Shown here: piece after piece, positions 42,442-52,997 of the stretch | How positions within the stretch are numbered: position 1 is the stretch's first letter | Layout: each line of letters opens with the position of its first letter | NCBI GenBank assembly: GCA_963824645.1 | Contig: CAWGQC010000010.1 | Span: 186,001 to 250,000 of the forward strand | Direction of reading: 5' to 3' | Length of the DNA: 64,000 nt | Source of the DNA: Bog-756 sp963824645 | Lineage (GTDB): Bacteria > Actinomycetota > Acidimicrobiia > Acidimicrobiales > RAAP-2 | The notes under the pieces: generated by a model | The model's database searches: none | Told to the model about the DNA's origin: nothing | What the model saw: only the letters and a program-made list of their open reading frames with translations | Translations under genes and position numbers: made by a program

Positions 42442-43278
42442 TCAATCCGGTCCGATCTCCGGTCCCGACAGTCCCAGCATGGCCGTGACGCCATGGTCCC
42501 TCCCCGCCGTGTATCCGCCGTCTACCGGCAACGCCTGCCCGGTGATGAACGACGCATCATCGGACAGGAGAAAGGCGGTAGCGGCGGCGATCTCCTCGGG
42601 TCGACCAAAGCGTCGGAGCTTGTGTTCAGCCACGGCGTTGGCTTTGGATTCCTCCAACCCGGGCCAGTTGAAGACGCTCTGGGTCATAGGCGTATCGATG
42701 AACCCGGGGCACACCGCGTTCACCCTGATGCCACGACCGGCGTAGTCGATGGCCATGCTCTTGGTGAGAAGGACCACACCCCCCTTGGAGGCACTGTAGA
42801 CACTGCCGCCGGCCGTGCCCTCGAGTCCCTCGATGCTGGCCATGGTGACGACGGCGCCGCGGGAGTGGCCGACGACCGGTTGCGCCAGCATCGCCTCGAT
42901 GGCGTGCTTGGCCACCAGGTAGGTGCCGGTCAGGTTCACCCGCAGGACCCGATCCCATTCCTCGGTGGCCAGGGTATGCACCGGGCCCCCGCTGGCCACC
43001 CCGGCCGAGTTGACCACCCCGTCGATCCGCCCTCCGAATCGGGCAGTGGCGGCCACCAGTTCGACCACTGATCCTTCGTGGGTGACGTCGGCGGCTCGAA
43101 AATCCCAGGCCTCGGGGGACGTCGGGCGTCCTGACGATCCGGACGGAACCCCGGCCGGCTCGACGATGTCCGACCCCATCACCCGCGCCCCTTCCTCGAT
43201 CAGCCGGTGGGCGCAGGCCCATCCGATGCCCGACGCCGCCCCGGTGACGATGAAGCACTTCCCCTCGAGTCCTCTCAT
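42442..43278 (-). CDS. Short-chain dehydrogenase/reductase
   Basis: 278 aa. TGAASGIG near residue 12 binds the nucleotide, NSAGVA stands in place of NNAG, and YSASK with the preceding MASIEG gives the catalytic Ser, Tyr and Lys. The end (ITGQALPVDGGYTAGRD) is typical. It is on the same strand as, and downstream of, the zinc alcohol dehydrogenase (69-bp gap), so the two may act in sequence on one alcohol/ketone. The substrate is unknown. Confidence 0.88.
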   Translation of the reverse strand: MRGLEGKCFIVTGAASGIGWACAHRLIEEGARVMGSDIVEPAGVPSGSSGRPTSPEAWDFRAADVTHEGSVVELVAATARFGGRIDGVVNSAGVASGGPVHTLATEEWDRVLRVNLTGTYLVAKHAIEAMLAQPVVGHSRGAVVTMASIEGLEGTAGGSVYSASKGGVVLLTKSMAIDYAGRGIRVNAVCPGFIDTPMTQSVFNWPGLEESKANAVAEHKLRRFGRPEEIAAATAFLLSDDASFITGQALPVDGGYTAGRDHGVTAMLGLSGPEIGPD

Positions 43279-43347
43279 GGCTCCTCCCCCTTCAGGATGT
43301 TGCCTGGGCGACGCCGCCTGTCGGGATCGCCCACCCGCCGTCCTGGT

Positions 43348-44526
43348 CTACGGTCGGAAGACCACCTTGATGGCGTGGGAATCGTCCCGATTGATGGCCG
43401 TCTCGACCGCGGTGCGGTAGTCCTCGAGTCCGAATTGGTGGGTGATCACCACGTCGGTCAACAGTCCGGCGGCCAGAATGTCGAGAGCGCGGTCGACGGA
43501 GTGACGTCCGGGGCCACCGGCCAGCCCGGGAGAGGTGCCGGCATCCACCGTGTGGTCGATGGAGCCGACCAGGGCCGCCTCCTTGTACCAGATCGGGGTC
43601 AGGTCGACCTCGCTGATGCCGGCTGCTCCGAGCAGGAGGACGGTCCCCCGGTGGGCCACCGCCCGCAAGGCTTCGGTGACCGACTGGGGCGATCCGACCG
43701 CCTCCACCACGTAGGGGAAACCACCCATCAACATGACATGGGCCTTACGGCCGACGACCCGGGCTCCGACCAAGGTGGCCAATGTTTCGTAGTGGGAATT
43801 GTCGGGCTCGGTCCTCACCACATGATCAGCGCCACACGACGAGGCCGCCTCGGCCTGATGGGCGTGCCGGGCCAGCACCGTCACCGGAGAACGGGGAAAA
43901 AGCCCTTTGACGGCCGCCACCGAGGCCAGTCCGATGATTCCGGCTCCCACCACCAGCACCGGGTCACCGTCGGTGGGAGGGGCGCGCAACAGACCGTGAC
44001 AGGCGATGGAAACCGGTTCGTGGAGGCAGGCGATGGTGTCCGGTACCCCCTCGGGTAGCGGGTGCACCATCGACTGGTGGGCCAGTACCTGTTCAGCCCA
44101 ACCACCGCCCAGGTGTGATGTGAATCCGAGCGAGCGTCCGCTGCTCACGATCCCGCTGTCGAGCCGGAGGCACGAGGACGTCCATCCGCGGGCGCAGTTG
44201 GCGCACGGGGGATCGATGCCCCGGGCCAAACAGGGTATGCAGGGATCGACGGCGACCCGGGTGCCCACCGGAGTCGAGCACTCCGGTCCCGCTTCGACGA
44301 CCTGACCGGCGATCTCGTGGCCCAGGAGGAACGGGAACGAACCCAGAGAGGCCAAAGTGGGCGACGGTCCGGTGTTGTGGGCGAACAGGTGGAGGTCGCT
44401 GCCGCAGATCCCTCCGGTGGTTACCGCCACCCGGACCCAGGACCCGGTGGGCAGCTCGGGCTCGGGGAGATCGACCAACGAAGCGGGGAACGCAGGATCG
44501 ACCATGTCGAATTGGATGGCGCGCAC
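43348..44526 (-). CDS. Zinc-containing alcohol dehydrogenase (MDR family)
   Basis: 392 aa from the GTG at 44526. GGICGSDLHLF and GHEIAGQVVEAG hold the catalytic zinc ligands, and the four-Cys structural zinc loop is CIPC, PPCANC and SSC at about residues 95-125. LVVGAGIIGLASVAAVKG is the NAD(P) Rossmann motif. It oxidises or reduces an unidentified alcohol or polyol. It is divergent from the phytanoyl-CoA dioxygenase with 85 bp between and precedes the SDR at 43278. Confidence 0.9.
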   Translation of the reverse strand: MRAIQFDMVDPAFPASLVDLPEPELPTGSWVRVAVTTGGICGSDLHLFAHNTGPSPTLASLGSFPFLLGHEIAGQVVEAGPECSTPVGTRVAVDPCIPCLARGIDPPCANCARGWTSSCLRLDSGIVSSGRSLGFTSHLGGGWAEQVLAHQSMVHPLPEGVPDTIACLHEPVSIACHGLLRAPPTDGDPVLVVGAGIIGLASVAAVKGLFPRSPVTVLARHAHQAEAASSCGADHVVRTEPDNSHYETLATLVGARVVGRKAHVMLMGGFPYVVEAVGSPQSVTEALRAVAHRGTVLLLGAAGISEVDLTPIWYKEAALVGSIDHTVDAGTSPGLAGGPGRHSVDRALDILAAGLLTDVVITHQFGLEDYRTAVETAINRDDSHAIKVVFRP

Positions 44527-44611
44527 CGGGCCAGCGTACGCGGTTTCGCCTGCCCGGTTCGTTGGAATTCCTCGGACGCCGGAAGGGTTCTCGGCCCTAG
44601 GATGCGAAACG

Positions 44612-45493
44612 GTGCGGATCAGCGATGCCAGTCTCGACGAGGTGCGTGAGCGGGGGTTCTGCCTCATCGAGGGGTTCCTGAGCTCCGATGAATTGGACAG
44701 GGCTCAGCAGGCCCTGTGGCTGCACTTCCCGAAGCCCGAGGAGTTCTTCGCCGACCCGTCCCGTTATGCCGAATACAACGGAGACCAATTCGGTGGCGTC
44801 CTCGAGTTCCCCTACAAATCGTGGGATCTCAATCGCCTCGCTTTCCACCCCGACCTGGTCGATGGGGTGGAGCGTTACCTCGGCACCACGGAACTCCACC
44901 TGTACAAAGTCGAGCTGTGGGCCAAGTACGGGGGGGCTGCCGATTACGATCAACCTCTCCACCGTGACTTCGGCAGCCACAGTCTGGTAGCCCCCCGCAT
45001 CGACAGCCGTTACCAGCAGCTGACCTCGTTCATCTACCTCTCCGACGTGACTGCGGACGACGGTCCCACCCGCATCGTCCCCTTCGAATGGGGCCGGGAC
45101 GTGCCGTTCACGCCTCTCTACATCCCCTTCGGCGCACTGGCCGAATACGAGGTTCCCGCCGTGGGATCAGCGGGAAGCCTGCTGGTCTACCGGACCGACA
45201 TCCTGCATCGGGGCTCCGACATCACCGGGGCCGGTTCCTCGCGGTTCTCCCTGTTGACGGACTTCCAGGTCAGAGGGACGACGTGGGGCGGGAAGATGGC
45301 ATGGCCGAAGCAGTCCCCCCAGCGATGGGCCAAGCTCATGCCGCAGTGCTCGGTTCGGGAGCGGGATCTGTTCGGATTTCCGCGGCCCGGTCACGACTAC
45401 TGGAACGAGCAGACCCTTACCGATGTGGCCCTGCGTTACCCGGGGATGGACATGGAGCCGTACCGGCCGCCCGGAGCGGCCCCGGTTGAGTAG
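44612..45493 (+). CDS. Phytanoyl-CoA dioxygenase (PhyH) family protein
   Basis: 293 aa from the GTG at 44612 (AGGATG upstream). DEVRERGFCLIEGFLSSDEL is the typical N-terminus. LHRDFGSHS supplies the H-x-D iron ligands and ILHRGSDITG the distal His, followed by the Arg region for 2-oxoglutarate (SSRFSLLTDFQ). Such enzymes hydroxylate fatty-acyl or other small substrates in the cytoplasm using iron, oxygen and 2-oxoglutarate. It leads a run with pirin and a methyltransferase on the same strand. Confidence 0.85.
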   Translation: MRISDASLDEVRERGFCLIEGFLSSDELDRAQQALWLHFPKPEEFFADPSRYAEYNGDQFGGVLEFPYKSWDLNRLAFHPDLVDGVERYLGTTELHLYKVELWAKYGGAADYDQPLHRDFGSHSLVAPRIDSRYQQLTSFIYLSDVTADDGPTRIVPFEWGRDVPFTPLYIPFGALAEYEVPAVGSAGSLLVYRTDILHRGSDITGAGSSRFSLLTDFQVRGTTWGGKMAWPKQSPQRWAKLMPQCSVRERDLFGFPRPGHDYWNEQTLTDVALRYPGMDMEPYRPPGAAPVE

Positions 45494-45580
45494 GGGGAAT
45501 GAGCGGCAACGGGCCAGATTCCATGAGTGAGCCGCCCGGTCCGAAGTTCCGACTAGGCCCGAGGTGGAGGAGGTGCTGAG

Positions 45581-46600
45581 GTGGACGATCCGATCATCCG
45601 TATGCTGTCACTCGGGTTTCCCTGGGTGACCGAAGATCCCTTTCTCTTCTGCGTGCATCACGTTGACCATTATCCCGCCGCCAACGAGCACATGGGTCCG
45701 GTCGCCTCCCTCGAGGCCCGGGACATCGGCATGGACTTCTCGGGGGCGGACGGCTGGAGCATGTACCACGGCAGCACCGTCCCCGGTTTTCCTCAGCATC
45801 CCCATCGGGGGTTCGAGACGGTCACATTCATGAGGCAAGGGACAATCGATCACTCCGACTCGCTGGGGGCCACGGCCCGGTTCGGACGGGGCGACGCCCA
45901 GTGGCTGACGGCCGGTCGTGGCATTGTCCACTGCGAGATGATGCCGTTGCTGGACCGGACCGGCCCCAACCCCTCCGAGTTGTTCCAGATCTGGCTCAAC
46001 CTTCCGGCCGACCACAAGATGGTGGATCCTTACTTCACCATGTTCTGGCGCGGCGAGCTCCCCCAGCCGGTGGTCAAGGACGAGGCCGGACGCACCGTCG
46101 AAGTGACGGTGGTGGCCGGACCGTTCGGGGATGTGGTGCCGTTGCCGCCACCCCCGGACTCCTGGGCGTCGCCACCGGTGAACGAGGTGGCCATCTGGCA
46201 GGCCCGGTTCGAGCCGGCGGCGACGTTGGCTCTTCCGGTCACCGCCCATGCGGAGACGGTGCGCACCATGTACGTCTTCGCCGGATCGGTCGGAGTGGGC
46301 GATGCCACCCTGCCTGCCCCGGTGGGCGCCGTCCTCCGCACCGACTCCCCGTTGGAGGTAACGGCCGGGAGTGAGGGCGCCGAGATCCTGGTTCTGCAGG
46401 GAAGGCCGATCGGCGAGCCGGTGGCCCAGTACGGACCGTTCGTGATGAACGACCGGGACGGAATCGAGCAGGCGTTCAGCGACTACCGTCGGACCGGCTT
46501 CGGCGGGTGGCCCTGGGCCACCGACGATCCCGTGCACCCGGCCGACGCTGGCCGATTCGCCCTTCACCCCGACGGCCATGCGGAGTATCCCGACGATTAG
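45581..46600 (+). CDS. Pirin-family protein
   Basis: 339 aa, about 40 longer than classic pirins. The N-terminal cupin holds HPHRGFETVTFMRQG and GRGIVHCEM, whose His, His, His and Glu bind one metal (usually iron). The C-terminal cupin is more divergent. Some bacterial pirins degrade quercetin; others regulate metabolism. The GTG at 45581 follows GGAGGAGG. It overlaps the methyltransferase start by 23 bp if the ATG at 46578 is used. Confidence 0.88.
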   Translation: MDDPIIRMLSLGFPWVTEDPFLFCVHHVDHYPAANEHMGPVASLEARDIGMDFSGADGWSMYHGSTVPGFPQHPHRGFETVTFMRQGTIDHSDSLGATARFGRGDAQWLTAGRGIVHCEMMPLLDRTGPNPSELFQIWLNLPADHKMVDPYFTMFWRGELPQPVVKDEAGRTVEVTVVAGPFGDVVPLPPPPDSWASPPVNEVAIWQARFEPAATLALPVTAHAETVRTMYVFAGSVGVGDATLPAPVGAVLRTDSPLEVTAGSEGAEILVLQGRPIGEPVAQYGPFVMNDRDGIEQAFSDYRRTGFGGWPWATDDPVHPADAGRFALHPDGHAEYPDD

Positions 46601-47654
46601 GGTCCTCACCGGTCACGGGCTCATCCCGCCCGTATCCGGTGCGCCTCTCCCTGCCGGTAGGACGTTCCATCGCCGCACCGAGGATCTCGAAGTGCGTTTG
46701 GATGTGGCGGTGTCCCTCAATGACGAATTGAGCCTGGCCGTCGACGCTCTGCGGTCGGACGTCGAGGAGAACCGCCGGTCCGCCGATGCTCCCCAGGGCC
46801 ATCTGGAAGAGCTGGAGCGGATCAAGCGATCGCTGGTGGCGTCGACTGAGGAACTGTTCCGGACCACGACCACGTTGGCCCAGGAGATCGCCGACATCCG
46901 CAGCGAGATCCTCGGCCAACGAGAAGCGGCCGAGCGGATGGATTTCATCTACCGGGATCTCACGTCGACGCCTTTCACGACCCGGGTCGATGGGCTGCGG
47001 GTGGAGGACGCTGAGGGCCGACCGGTCATGGGGTATCGGGCCGGCTGGCGCTCACCGCCCCTATTGGCCGGATTCGAACAGACCTTCCGGGGCGACGAGG
47101 CCATGATCCGTGATCGACAACGCGGTTACGTCGACATCCTGCGCAACGTCTCCCCGGTGGTCGATTTGGGGGCGGGACGGGGGGAGATGATCGAGCTCCT
47201 GGCCGAAGCCGGCGTTCCCGCCACCGGGGTGGACCACGACCCCGACATGGCCGATCACGCCCGGGCCAAGGGCCTGGCCATCGAGTGCCTGGATGCCTTC
47301 GAATACCTCGACAAGCAACCGGACGGATCGATCGGTTCCGTGTTTTCGGCCCAGTTCATCGAGCATCTGCCCGGAGAGCAGCTGATCGCCCTGATCCGGA
47401 TGGCCCATCGCAAGCTGGTCCCCGGCGGGTTATGGGTGGCCGAGACGGTCAACCCGCACTCCCCGCGTGCCCTCAAAGCGTTCTGGATGGACCTGACCCA
47501 CGCCCATCCCATCTTCCCCGAGTCGCTGGTGGTCTGGTGCGGGCTGGCCGGGTTTTCGGAGGCCACCGTGCACTTCCGCCTGGGCTCGGGCGACCTCGAC
47601 GCCGATCTTCCCACCCAGGGCGAGTTCGCCGTGGTGGCCCGCAAGTCGTCGTAA
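46578..47654 (+). CDS. SAM-dependent methyltransferase with coiled-coil N-terminus
   Basis: 358 aa if the ATG at 46578 is used; a GTG at 46692, preceded by GAGGATC, would avoid the overlap with pirin and give 320 aa. Residues 45-130 look like a coiled coil (LEELERIKRSLVASTEE...). The C-terminal half is a class I methyltransferase with VVDLGAGRGEMIELL (SAM motif) and FSAQFIEHLPG. The coiled-coil plus methyltransferase layout recalls proteins of polysaccharide or glycan biosynthesis. The acceptor is unknown. Confidence 0.8.
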   Translation: MRSIPTIRVLTGHGLIPPVSGAPLPAGRTFHRRTEDLEVRLDVAVSLNDELSLAVDALRSDVEENRRSADAPQGHLEELERIKRSLVASTEELFRTTTTLAQEIADIRSEILGQREAAERMDFIYRDLTSTPFTTRVDGLRVEDAEGRPVMGYRAGWRSPPLLAGFEQTFRGDEAMIRDRQRGYVDILRNVSPVVDLGAGRGEMIELLAEAGVPATGVDHDPDMADHARAKGLAIECLDAFEYLDKQPDGSIGSVFSAQFIEHLPGEQLIALIRMAHRKLVPGGLWVAETVNPHSPRALKAFWMDLTHAHPIFPESLVVWCGLAGFSEATVHFRLGSGDLDADLPTQGEFAVVARKSS

Positions 47655-47666
47655 CGGCCGAGGGTC

Positions 47667-49220
47667 CTACTCCGGGATGATCTCCGCCACTTCCTGAAGG
47701 TTGGTGGCCTCGGCCTCCTCGAGTTCCTGCCACACACCGGGGCTCGATGCCACGGGGCCGGGTAGGAACAACGCGGGCAGCACGGCGAACGCACATACGG
47801 CGAACGACCACCAGAACGAGGTGGCGAACGCTTCGGCCAACCGGTTGGCGATGGGCAGCGGCAAATGGCTCTGGACCGCCCCCAGGCTCGGGGTGTTGTG
47901 GGGGAACTGGCGGACAATGGCGTTCTGCAGCACCACCGCGAACACGGCCACGCCCAGCGAACCGCCGACCTGGCGGATGATATTGGTGGCCGTGCTGGCC
48001 CGGGGCACCTCCTCGAACGAGAGACCCCGGTAGGCGGCGGCGAACACCGGCATCATGCCGAAGCCCAGACCGATGCCCCGCACGAACAGGGCGAAGGCCA
48101 GGAATACGTAGCTGGTGGATCCCGATACCTGGGTGTAGGCCAATGTGCCCAGGGCCAAGAGGGCCATACCGATGGGCACCGTCCGGCGGGGACCGTAGCG
48201 GTCGGCCAGCTTGGCCGAGGTCCTCATGACCAGGGCCGCACCGATGCCCTGCGGGGCCATCAGCAGCCCCGCCATCCAGGGCGACTCGCCCCGCACGATC
48301 TGGTAATAGAGCGGCAGGAGGAACATGGTCCCGTACAGGGTGGCCCCGACCAGAAAGATGCACACCGTGGCCACCGAGAAGTTGAAGCGCTTGAACAGTC
48401 GGAGGTCGAGCAGGGGTTCGGGGGCCCGCAGTGAACGGAGGATGAACCCCAGGATGAGAAGGACGGAAACCAGCAGGCTGATCTGAACGCTGCGGGAGGA
48501 GAATCCGCCGTCGCTACCCACCTCCGACAGGCCGTAGACCAACAGAGCCAGACCGGGGGCCAGCAACAGGAAACCGACGACGTCCAGCCGGTGGGAGCGG
48601 TCGCTCGGCGTAGTAGGCAAGAAACGGAAGGACAGGATCAGCGCGGCAATACCGATGGGGATGTTGACGAAGAAGATCCAGCGCCACGAGAAGTTGGAGA
48701 CGATGATCCCGCCGAGGACGGGCCCGAGGATGGGCCCGAGAAGAGTCGGCACACCGATGACGGCCATGACTTTGTTCATCTTGTCGGGGCCGGCGGTGCG
48801 GGCCATGATGGTCTGCCCGACCGGCATGATCATGCCGCCGCCCAGGCCCTGCAGGACGCGGAAGGCGATGAGGGCGTCGGCCGACCGGGCGAGACCGCAC
48901 AGCGCGGAGCCGGTCACGAACAACACCAGCGAGATGATGTAGACCGGCTTGGCTCCGAACCGGTGCACGGCCCAACCGCTCAGCGGGATGACCACAGCCA
49001 GTGCCAACAGGTACCCGGTGGTGACCCACTGGATGGTGTTGATACTGGTGTGGAAGTCACGGGCCAGGGTGGCCAGGGCGACAGCCACGATGGTGGTGTC
49101 GAGGATGGCCATGATGGTGCCCATCACCACCACCACGCTGACCCGTCGCACCTCGGGCGAGAGCCGGCTGTCAGATGACGGGTCCGGAGTCGCCGGCTGT
49201 CCACCCCCTGTTGTGCTCAT
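47667..49220 (-). CDS. DHA2-family MFS multidrug exporter
   Basis: 517 aa with about 14 membrane segments. IMAILDTTIVAVALATLARD is the motif-D1 region, GWAVHRFGAKPVYII motif A and LLGPILGPVLGGIIV motif C, all of the EmrB/QacA type. The C-terminal 30 residues are acidic and cytoplasmic. The ATG at 49220 is at the family start. Second DHA2 exporter in the window; convergent with the methyltransferase and divergent from the AhpD-like gene. The substrate is unknown. Confidence 0.9.
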   Translation of the reverse strand: MSTTGGGQPATPDPSSDSRLSPEVRRVSVVVVMGTIMAILDTTIVAVALATLARDFHTSINTIQWVTTGYLLALAVVIPLSGWAVHRFGAKPVYIISLVLFVTGSALCGLARSADALIAFRVLQGLGGGMIMPVGQTIMARTAGPDKMNKVMAVIGVPTLLGPILGPVLGGIIVSNFSWRWIFFVNIPIGIAALILSFRFLPTTPSDRSHRLDVVGFLLLAPGLALLVYGLSEVGSDGGFSSRSVQISLLVSVLLILGFILRSLRAPEPLLDLRLFKRFNFSVATVCIFLVGATLYGTMFLLPLYYQIVRGESPWMAGLLMAPQGIGAALVMRTSAKLADRYGPRRTVPIGMALLALGTLAYTQVSGSTSYVFLAFALFVRGIGLGFGMMPVFAAAYRGLSFEEVPRASTATNIIRQVGGSLGVAVFAVVLQNAIVRQFPHNTPSLGAVQSHLPLPIANRLAEAFATSFWWSFAVCAFAVLPALFLPGPVASSPGVWQELEEAEATNLQEVAEIIPE

Positions 49221-49531
49221 CGGGTCTCCCTGATCTCAAAATGGAGCGCTGGAGATGACCGTCCGGGCCCGGCTCCGAGCGAGAGCCGGAACGTTGTGCC
49301 CAGCAGTAATCCTGCCCCTTGCGCAGTCAAATATTAACGGGTGTCAGATGCGGTCAGCACGCAACGCCTCATCCCGCCGGACGATGGGAGGATGGTGCTG
49401 AGGCCCGGGGCTTCCAGCCCCTCGACCGGGCCGGATCGCAGGTCGGTATCCGCGTCGGCCGGTCGGGCCGGCCGCGCTCCGCCAGTTCCCGACCGGTACC
49501 CCCGCCGGTGGCCGTGACATAGCATCTCGTC
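49221..49531. other. Divergent intergenic region, 311 bp
   Basis: It lies between the DHA2 exporter (minus) and the AhpD-like gene (plus). It contains an AT-richer patch (TCAAATATTAACG near 49325) and the long hairpin at 49402-49432. No coding frame or known RNA motif is convincing. Confidence 0.5.
49402..49432. promoter_or_regulatory. Two-step GC hairpin (leader or operator)
   Basis: GGGGCT (49407-49412) pairs with AGCCCC (49416-49421) around TCC, and the outer GGCCC (49402-49406) with GGGCC (49428-49432). It lies 100 bp before the AhpD-like start. The inner part is the same GGGGCT/AGCCCC type as other intergenic hairpins here. Confidence 0.4.
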
Positions 49532-50014
49532 ATGCCACGCCTCGAGGTTCCACCAGGTCGTGGCGGCGATGCGGTGCAGATCTGGTCGCTCCAACCGGAG
49601 TTGGGGGCGGCCGCCATGAACCTGGTCGATGCCGCCTACAACAAGAGCATCCTGCCCGTCCGGGTTCGTGAGGCGGCCCGCATGCGGATTGCCCAGTTGA
49701 ACGAATGCACGGTGTGCCTCGGGTTCCGCGCTGACAAGGTCACGTCCCAGGGTTTGGACGAAGACTTCTACTGCCAGGTGGGTGGGGCCGACAACGAGGC
49801 CGACTTCAGCCCCCAGGAGCGGTTGGCCGTGGAATACGCCGAGCGCTTTGCCGACGATCACCTCAGTATCGACGACGCCTTCTTCGTCCGTCTGAGGGAA
49901 TGTTTCTCCGATCCGGAGATTCTCGATCTCACCATCTGCCTGAGTGCATTCCTGGGTCTGGGTCGGACCCTCCGGGCCCTGGGCATCACCGAGACTTCGG
50001 TTACCGACGTCTAG
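49532..50014 (+). CDS. Carboxymuconolactone decarboxylase/AhpD-like protein
   Basis: 160 aa. VREAARMRIAQLNECTVCLG is the conserved helix with a redox CxxC (Cys-Thr-Val-Cys) followed by GFRADK. CxxC members act as alkyl-hydroperoxidase-type thiol reductases or decarboxylases. The role here is probably antioxidant, but only by family. It lies 60 bp before the helicase gene on the same strand. Confidence 0.85.
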   Translation: MPRLEVPPGRGGDAVQIWSLQPELGAAAMNLVDAAYNKSILPVRVREAARMRIAQLNECTVCLGFRADKVTSQGLDEDFYCQVGGADNEADFSPQERLAVEYAERFADDHLSIDDAFFVRLRECFSDPEILDLTICLSAFLGLGRTLRALGITETSVTDV

Positions 50015-50074
50015 AAGCGGGCCGGCCGGCCCACCCCCTCCGGGTTCGAGATACCTGGTCGCTATGTTGGGTCG

Positions 50075-52982
50075 ATGGCGTTCCCGGGACCTGTCGAGCT
50101 TGGCCGGGGCGTAGTCGTCACCCCCGGTACGGCCTTGCCCGGCTCGTGGGGGTCATCTCCCCGGGTGACGGTCGGCCAGGCCCAACTGGAGGACCCGGCG
50201 TCGGTGGTCGAGGTGCTCCACCAGCTGTGGCTGGCGCGCCGCCCCATGGTCATCGAGTTGACCGCCGATACCGCCGCGCTGAGGGCGCCCCAGCGTTATG
50301 ACGGGCCCGTCCACGCCCTCACCCCGGCATTCGAGTTCACCGTGGAGCGTCTGCAGTTCCTGATATGGGCCAATGCCTACGACCTCCGGAGCGGCCAACC
50401 CATCTGGTGGCACGGACGGAAAGCGGCCCGGCAGTTTGCCGCCGACGGGGTGGTCGAAGCCGGCCCGGCTGACATCGTTCTGGCCGACGGTTCGTCGCTC
50501 TTTGTCGACGGTGGGCCCCCCGACCCCCCTCCGCTTTCCTCCGGTACAGGAGTCGTCCACCGGTGGAGCGCCGAGGCGGGCTCTCTGTCGCCGGCGCGCC
50601 ACCGTCCACCTCATGGGGAGTTGGCCCCGGACCAGATGGCTGCGGTGGGACACCGTTCAGGGCCGGCCCGGGTCGTCGCTCCGGCCGGTTCCGGCAAGAC
50701 CCGGGTTCTGACCGAGCGCTTGCAACACCTGGTTGGAGGGCGCGGCACTCACCCCGGCACGGTCACCGCCCTGGCCTACAACACGAGGGCCGCCGACGAG
50801 ATGAAGACGCGGTGCGCCGAGGTGCTCAGACCCCAGGGTCCGCACATTCGCACTCTCAACAGCATCGGTATGTGGATCTGTAGCCAGTTCGGACCGTCGG
50901 ACCGACCGCGGGTGCTCGAGGAGAACGCCGTCCGCGACCTGGTGCAGACGCTCTTCGACGTCCGCCGCCAGGCCAATACCGACACGGTGGCCCCTTATCT
51001 GGCTGCTCTGTCGGCCATCCGGCTCGGACTCAGCTCGCCGGAGGCGGTGGAGGAGGACATTCCTGACGCCTCCGGTGTGGCCGCCGGCTTCGATGGCTAC
51101 CGTCGGGCCCTGGCCGAAAGGGGAGCCGTCGACTTTGACGAGCAGATCTACGGTGCCATCGAGATCCTGGTCACCGACCCCGGTGCCCGATCGGCCGTAC
51201 AGGCCCGGTGCCGCCGTTTGCTGGTCGACGAGTTCCAGGACCTGACGCCGGCCCACCTGCTGATGATCAGGCTGATGGCGGCGCCGTCGTTCGACTGTTT
51301 CGGGGTGGGGGACGACGACCAGGTCATCTACGGCTACTCGGGGGCCACACCCGAGTTTCTCATCGACTTCCCCCGCTATTTTCCCGGTGCCGATCACCAT
51401 CCCCTGGAGGTCAACTACAGGTGCCCTCCCTCGATCGTCGAGCGCGGCCCGCAACCTTCTCTCCTACAACCGACGACGGCTCGACAAAGTCATCCGCACC
51501 CCCGAGGGCCGCACTGACGCGGTCCCGGCCACCACCGGTCCGTTGCTCGGTTCGGGCCCCGTGGCCGTGCGGACCGCACCCGGGGACGCCCTGGCCGGGC
51601 TGGCCGTCGACATCATCACCGGTTGGCACCAGGCCGGGGTGGCCGTCGAGGACATGGCGGTATTGGCCCGGGTCAATTCGGCTCTGCTCCCCGTCCAGGT
51701 GGCCTGCATGGAGGCGGACATTCCGTGCGCCACACCGCTCGGTGCCGGGGTGCTCAATCGCACCGGCATCCGCACCGCCTTTGCCTACCTCCGGATAGCT
51801 GTCGATCCGGACCACATCAGCAGCCAGGACGTCATCGACACGGTGCGCCGTCCGTCGCGGGGAATTGCTCCGATGGTGGTGGACATGATCACCGGGGACC
51901 GATCGACATCGATCGCCGACATCCGGCGACTGGCCGGTCGCTTGTCCGGTCGCGATGTACCGAAATTGCAGGCCTATGCCGACGACCTCGATGCCATTGC
52001 GGGGGCGGCCCAACAATCGACGGCGGCGGCCATCGGCGCCATCCGGGTGGGGGTCGGGCTCGACGCCACCATGGACGTTCTCGACTCGTCCCGCCGCGAG
52101 GCGGATCGTTCAACCCATACCGATGAGTTGGTGGCCCTGGAATCGCTGGCTGCGCTCCATCCGGATGTGTCCTCGTTCGAGCCGTGGCTCCGCACCGTGC
52201 TCTCCCGGCCCGCCGTGGACGGTCCGAAGATACTGCTGTCGACCGTCCACCGCATCAAAGGCGGCGAGTGGGGGCACGTGGTCCTGTTCGGTGTGTCCCG
52301 AGGACTTTTCCCCCACCGGCTCAACGACGATGAGGAGGGTGAGCGCAGGGTCTTCCATGTAGCCCTCACCAGGGCCCGCATACAGGTCGCCGTTCTGGCC
52401 GATGTCGCCGCTCCGTCCATCTTCATCGCCGAGCTCGACGGCAGTGGCCCACGACCGACGCCCACCCCGGGAGGCGACGGGCGGGAGGCGGGGGTCGGCC
52501 CCCGGCGACGGGGGAAGGAACGAACTCAAGGCGGCCGTCGTGCGCCGGCGCCGCCCACGGTCGAGGCGGTGGAAGGCCTGGTGGTCGAGCACGGGGGCCA
52601 CCGCGGGACGATCGTGGAGGTCACTCCGGAGGGTGTCGTTTACCAAATCGGTGCCGCCCAGGTCGATCTTCGCTTCGGGACTGATGTGCGCCACGAGGGA
52701 CGGACCGTGACGCTGGTGGCGACGGGACAGCAGCCCGGTTCCAGTTCCGAGGCGGCCGTGGCCGAACAGGCCCTGCGCCAGTGGCGCTCGGTCGTGGCCA
52801 AAAAGGAGAGCGTACCGGCCTACGTGGTCCTCAACGACAAGGAACTGGTCGGTATCGCCGCCTCCTTTCCGGCCACGCTGGCCGAGTTAGCCCAGTGTCG
52901 GGGAATGGGGCCGATCCGTCTCGAACGCTGGGGCGACGAAATACTGGCCCTGTTCGAGGGGATCGGCGCGGACGGAGAGTGA
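50075..52982 (+). CDS. UvrD/PcrA-type DNA helicase with HRDC domain (frameshifted)
   Basis: About 968 aa after removing one base. Residues 1-190 are an unusual N-terminal extension with no recognised motif. The SF1 helicase then has APAGSGKTRVLTERL (Walker A), VDEFQDLTPAHL (motif II), DDQVIYGYSGATPE (III), VHRIKGGEWGHVVLFG (V) and VFHVALTRAR (VI). The C-terminus holds a Gly/Arg-rich linker and an HRDC domain (VPAYVVLNDKELVGIAASFP). The frame changes at about 51443, where one extra C lies in GTCGAGCGCGGCC; downstream sequence continues AARNLLSYNRRRLDK. Likely role: DNA repair or recombination; closest to actinobacterial UvrD2-type helicases (inference). Confidence 0.82.
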
Positions 52983-52997
52983 GCTGTTGCCTCCTCA

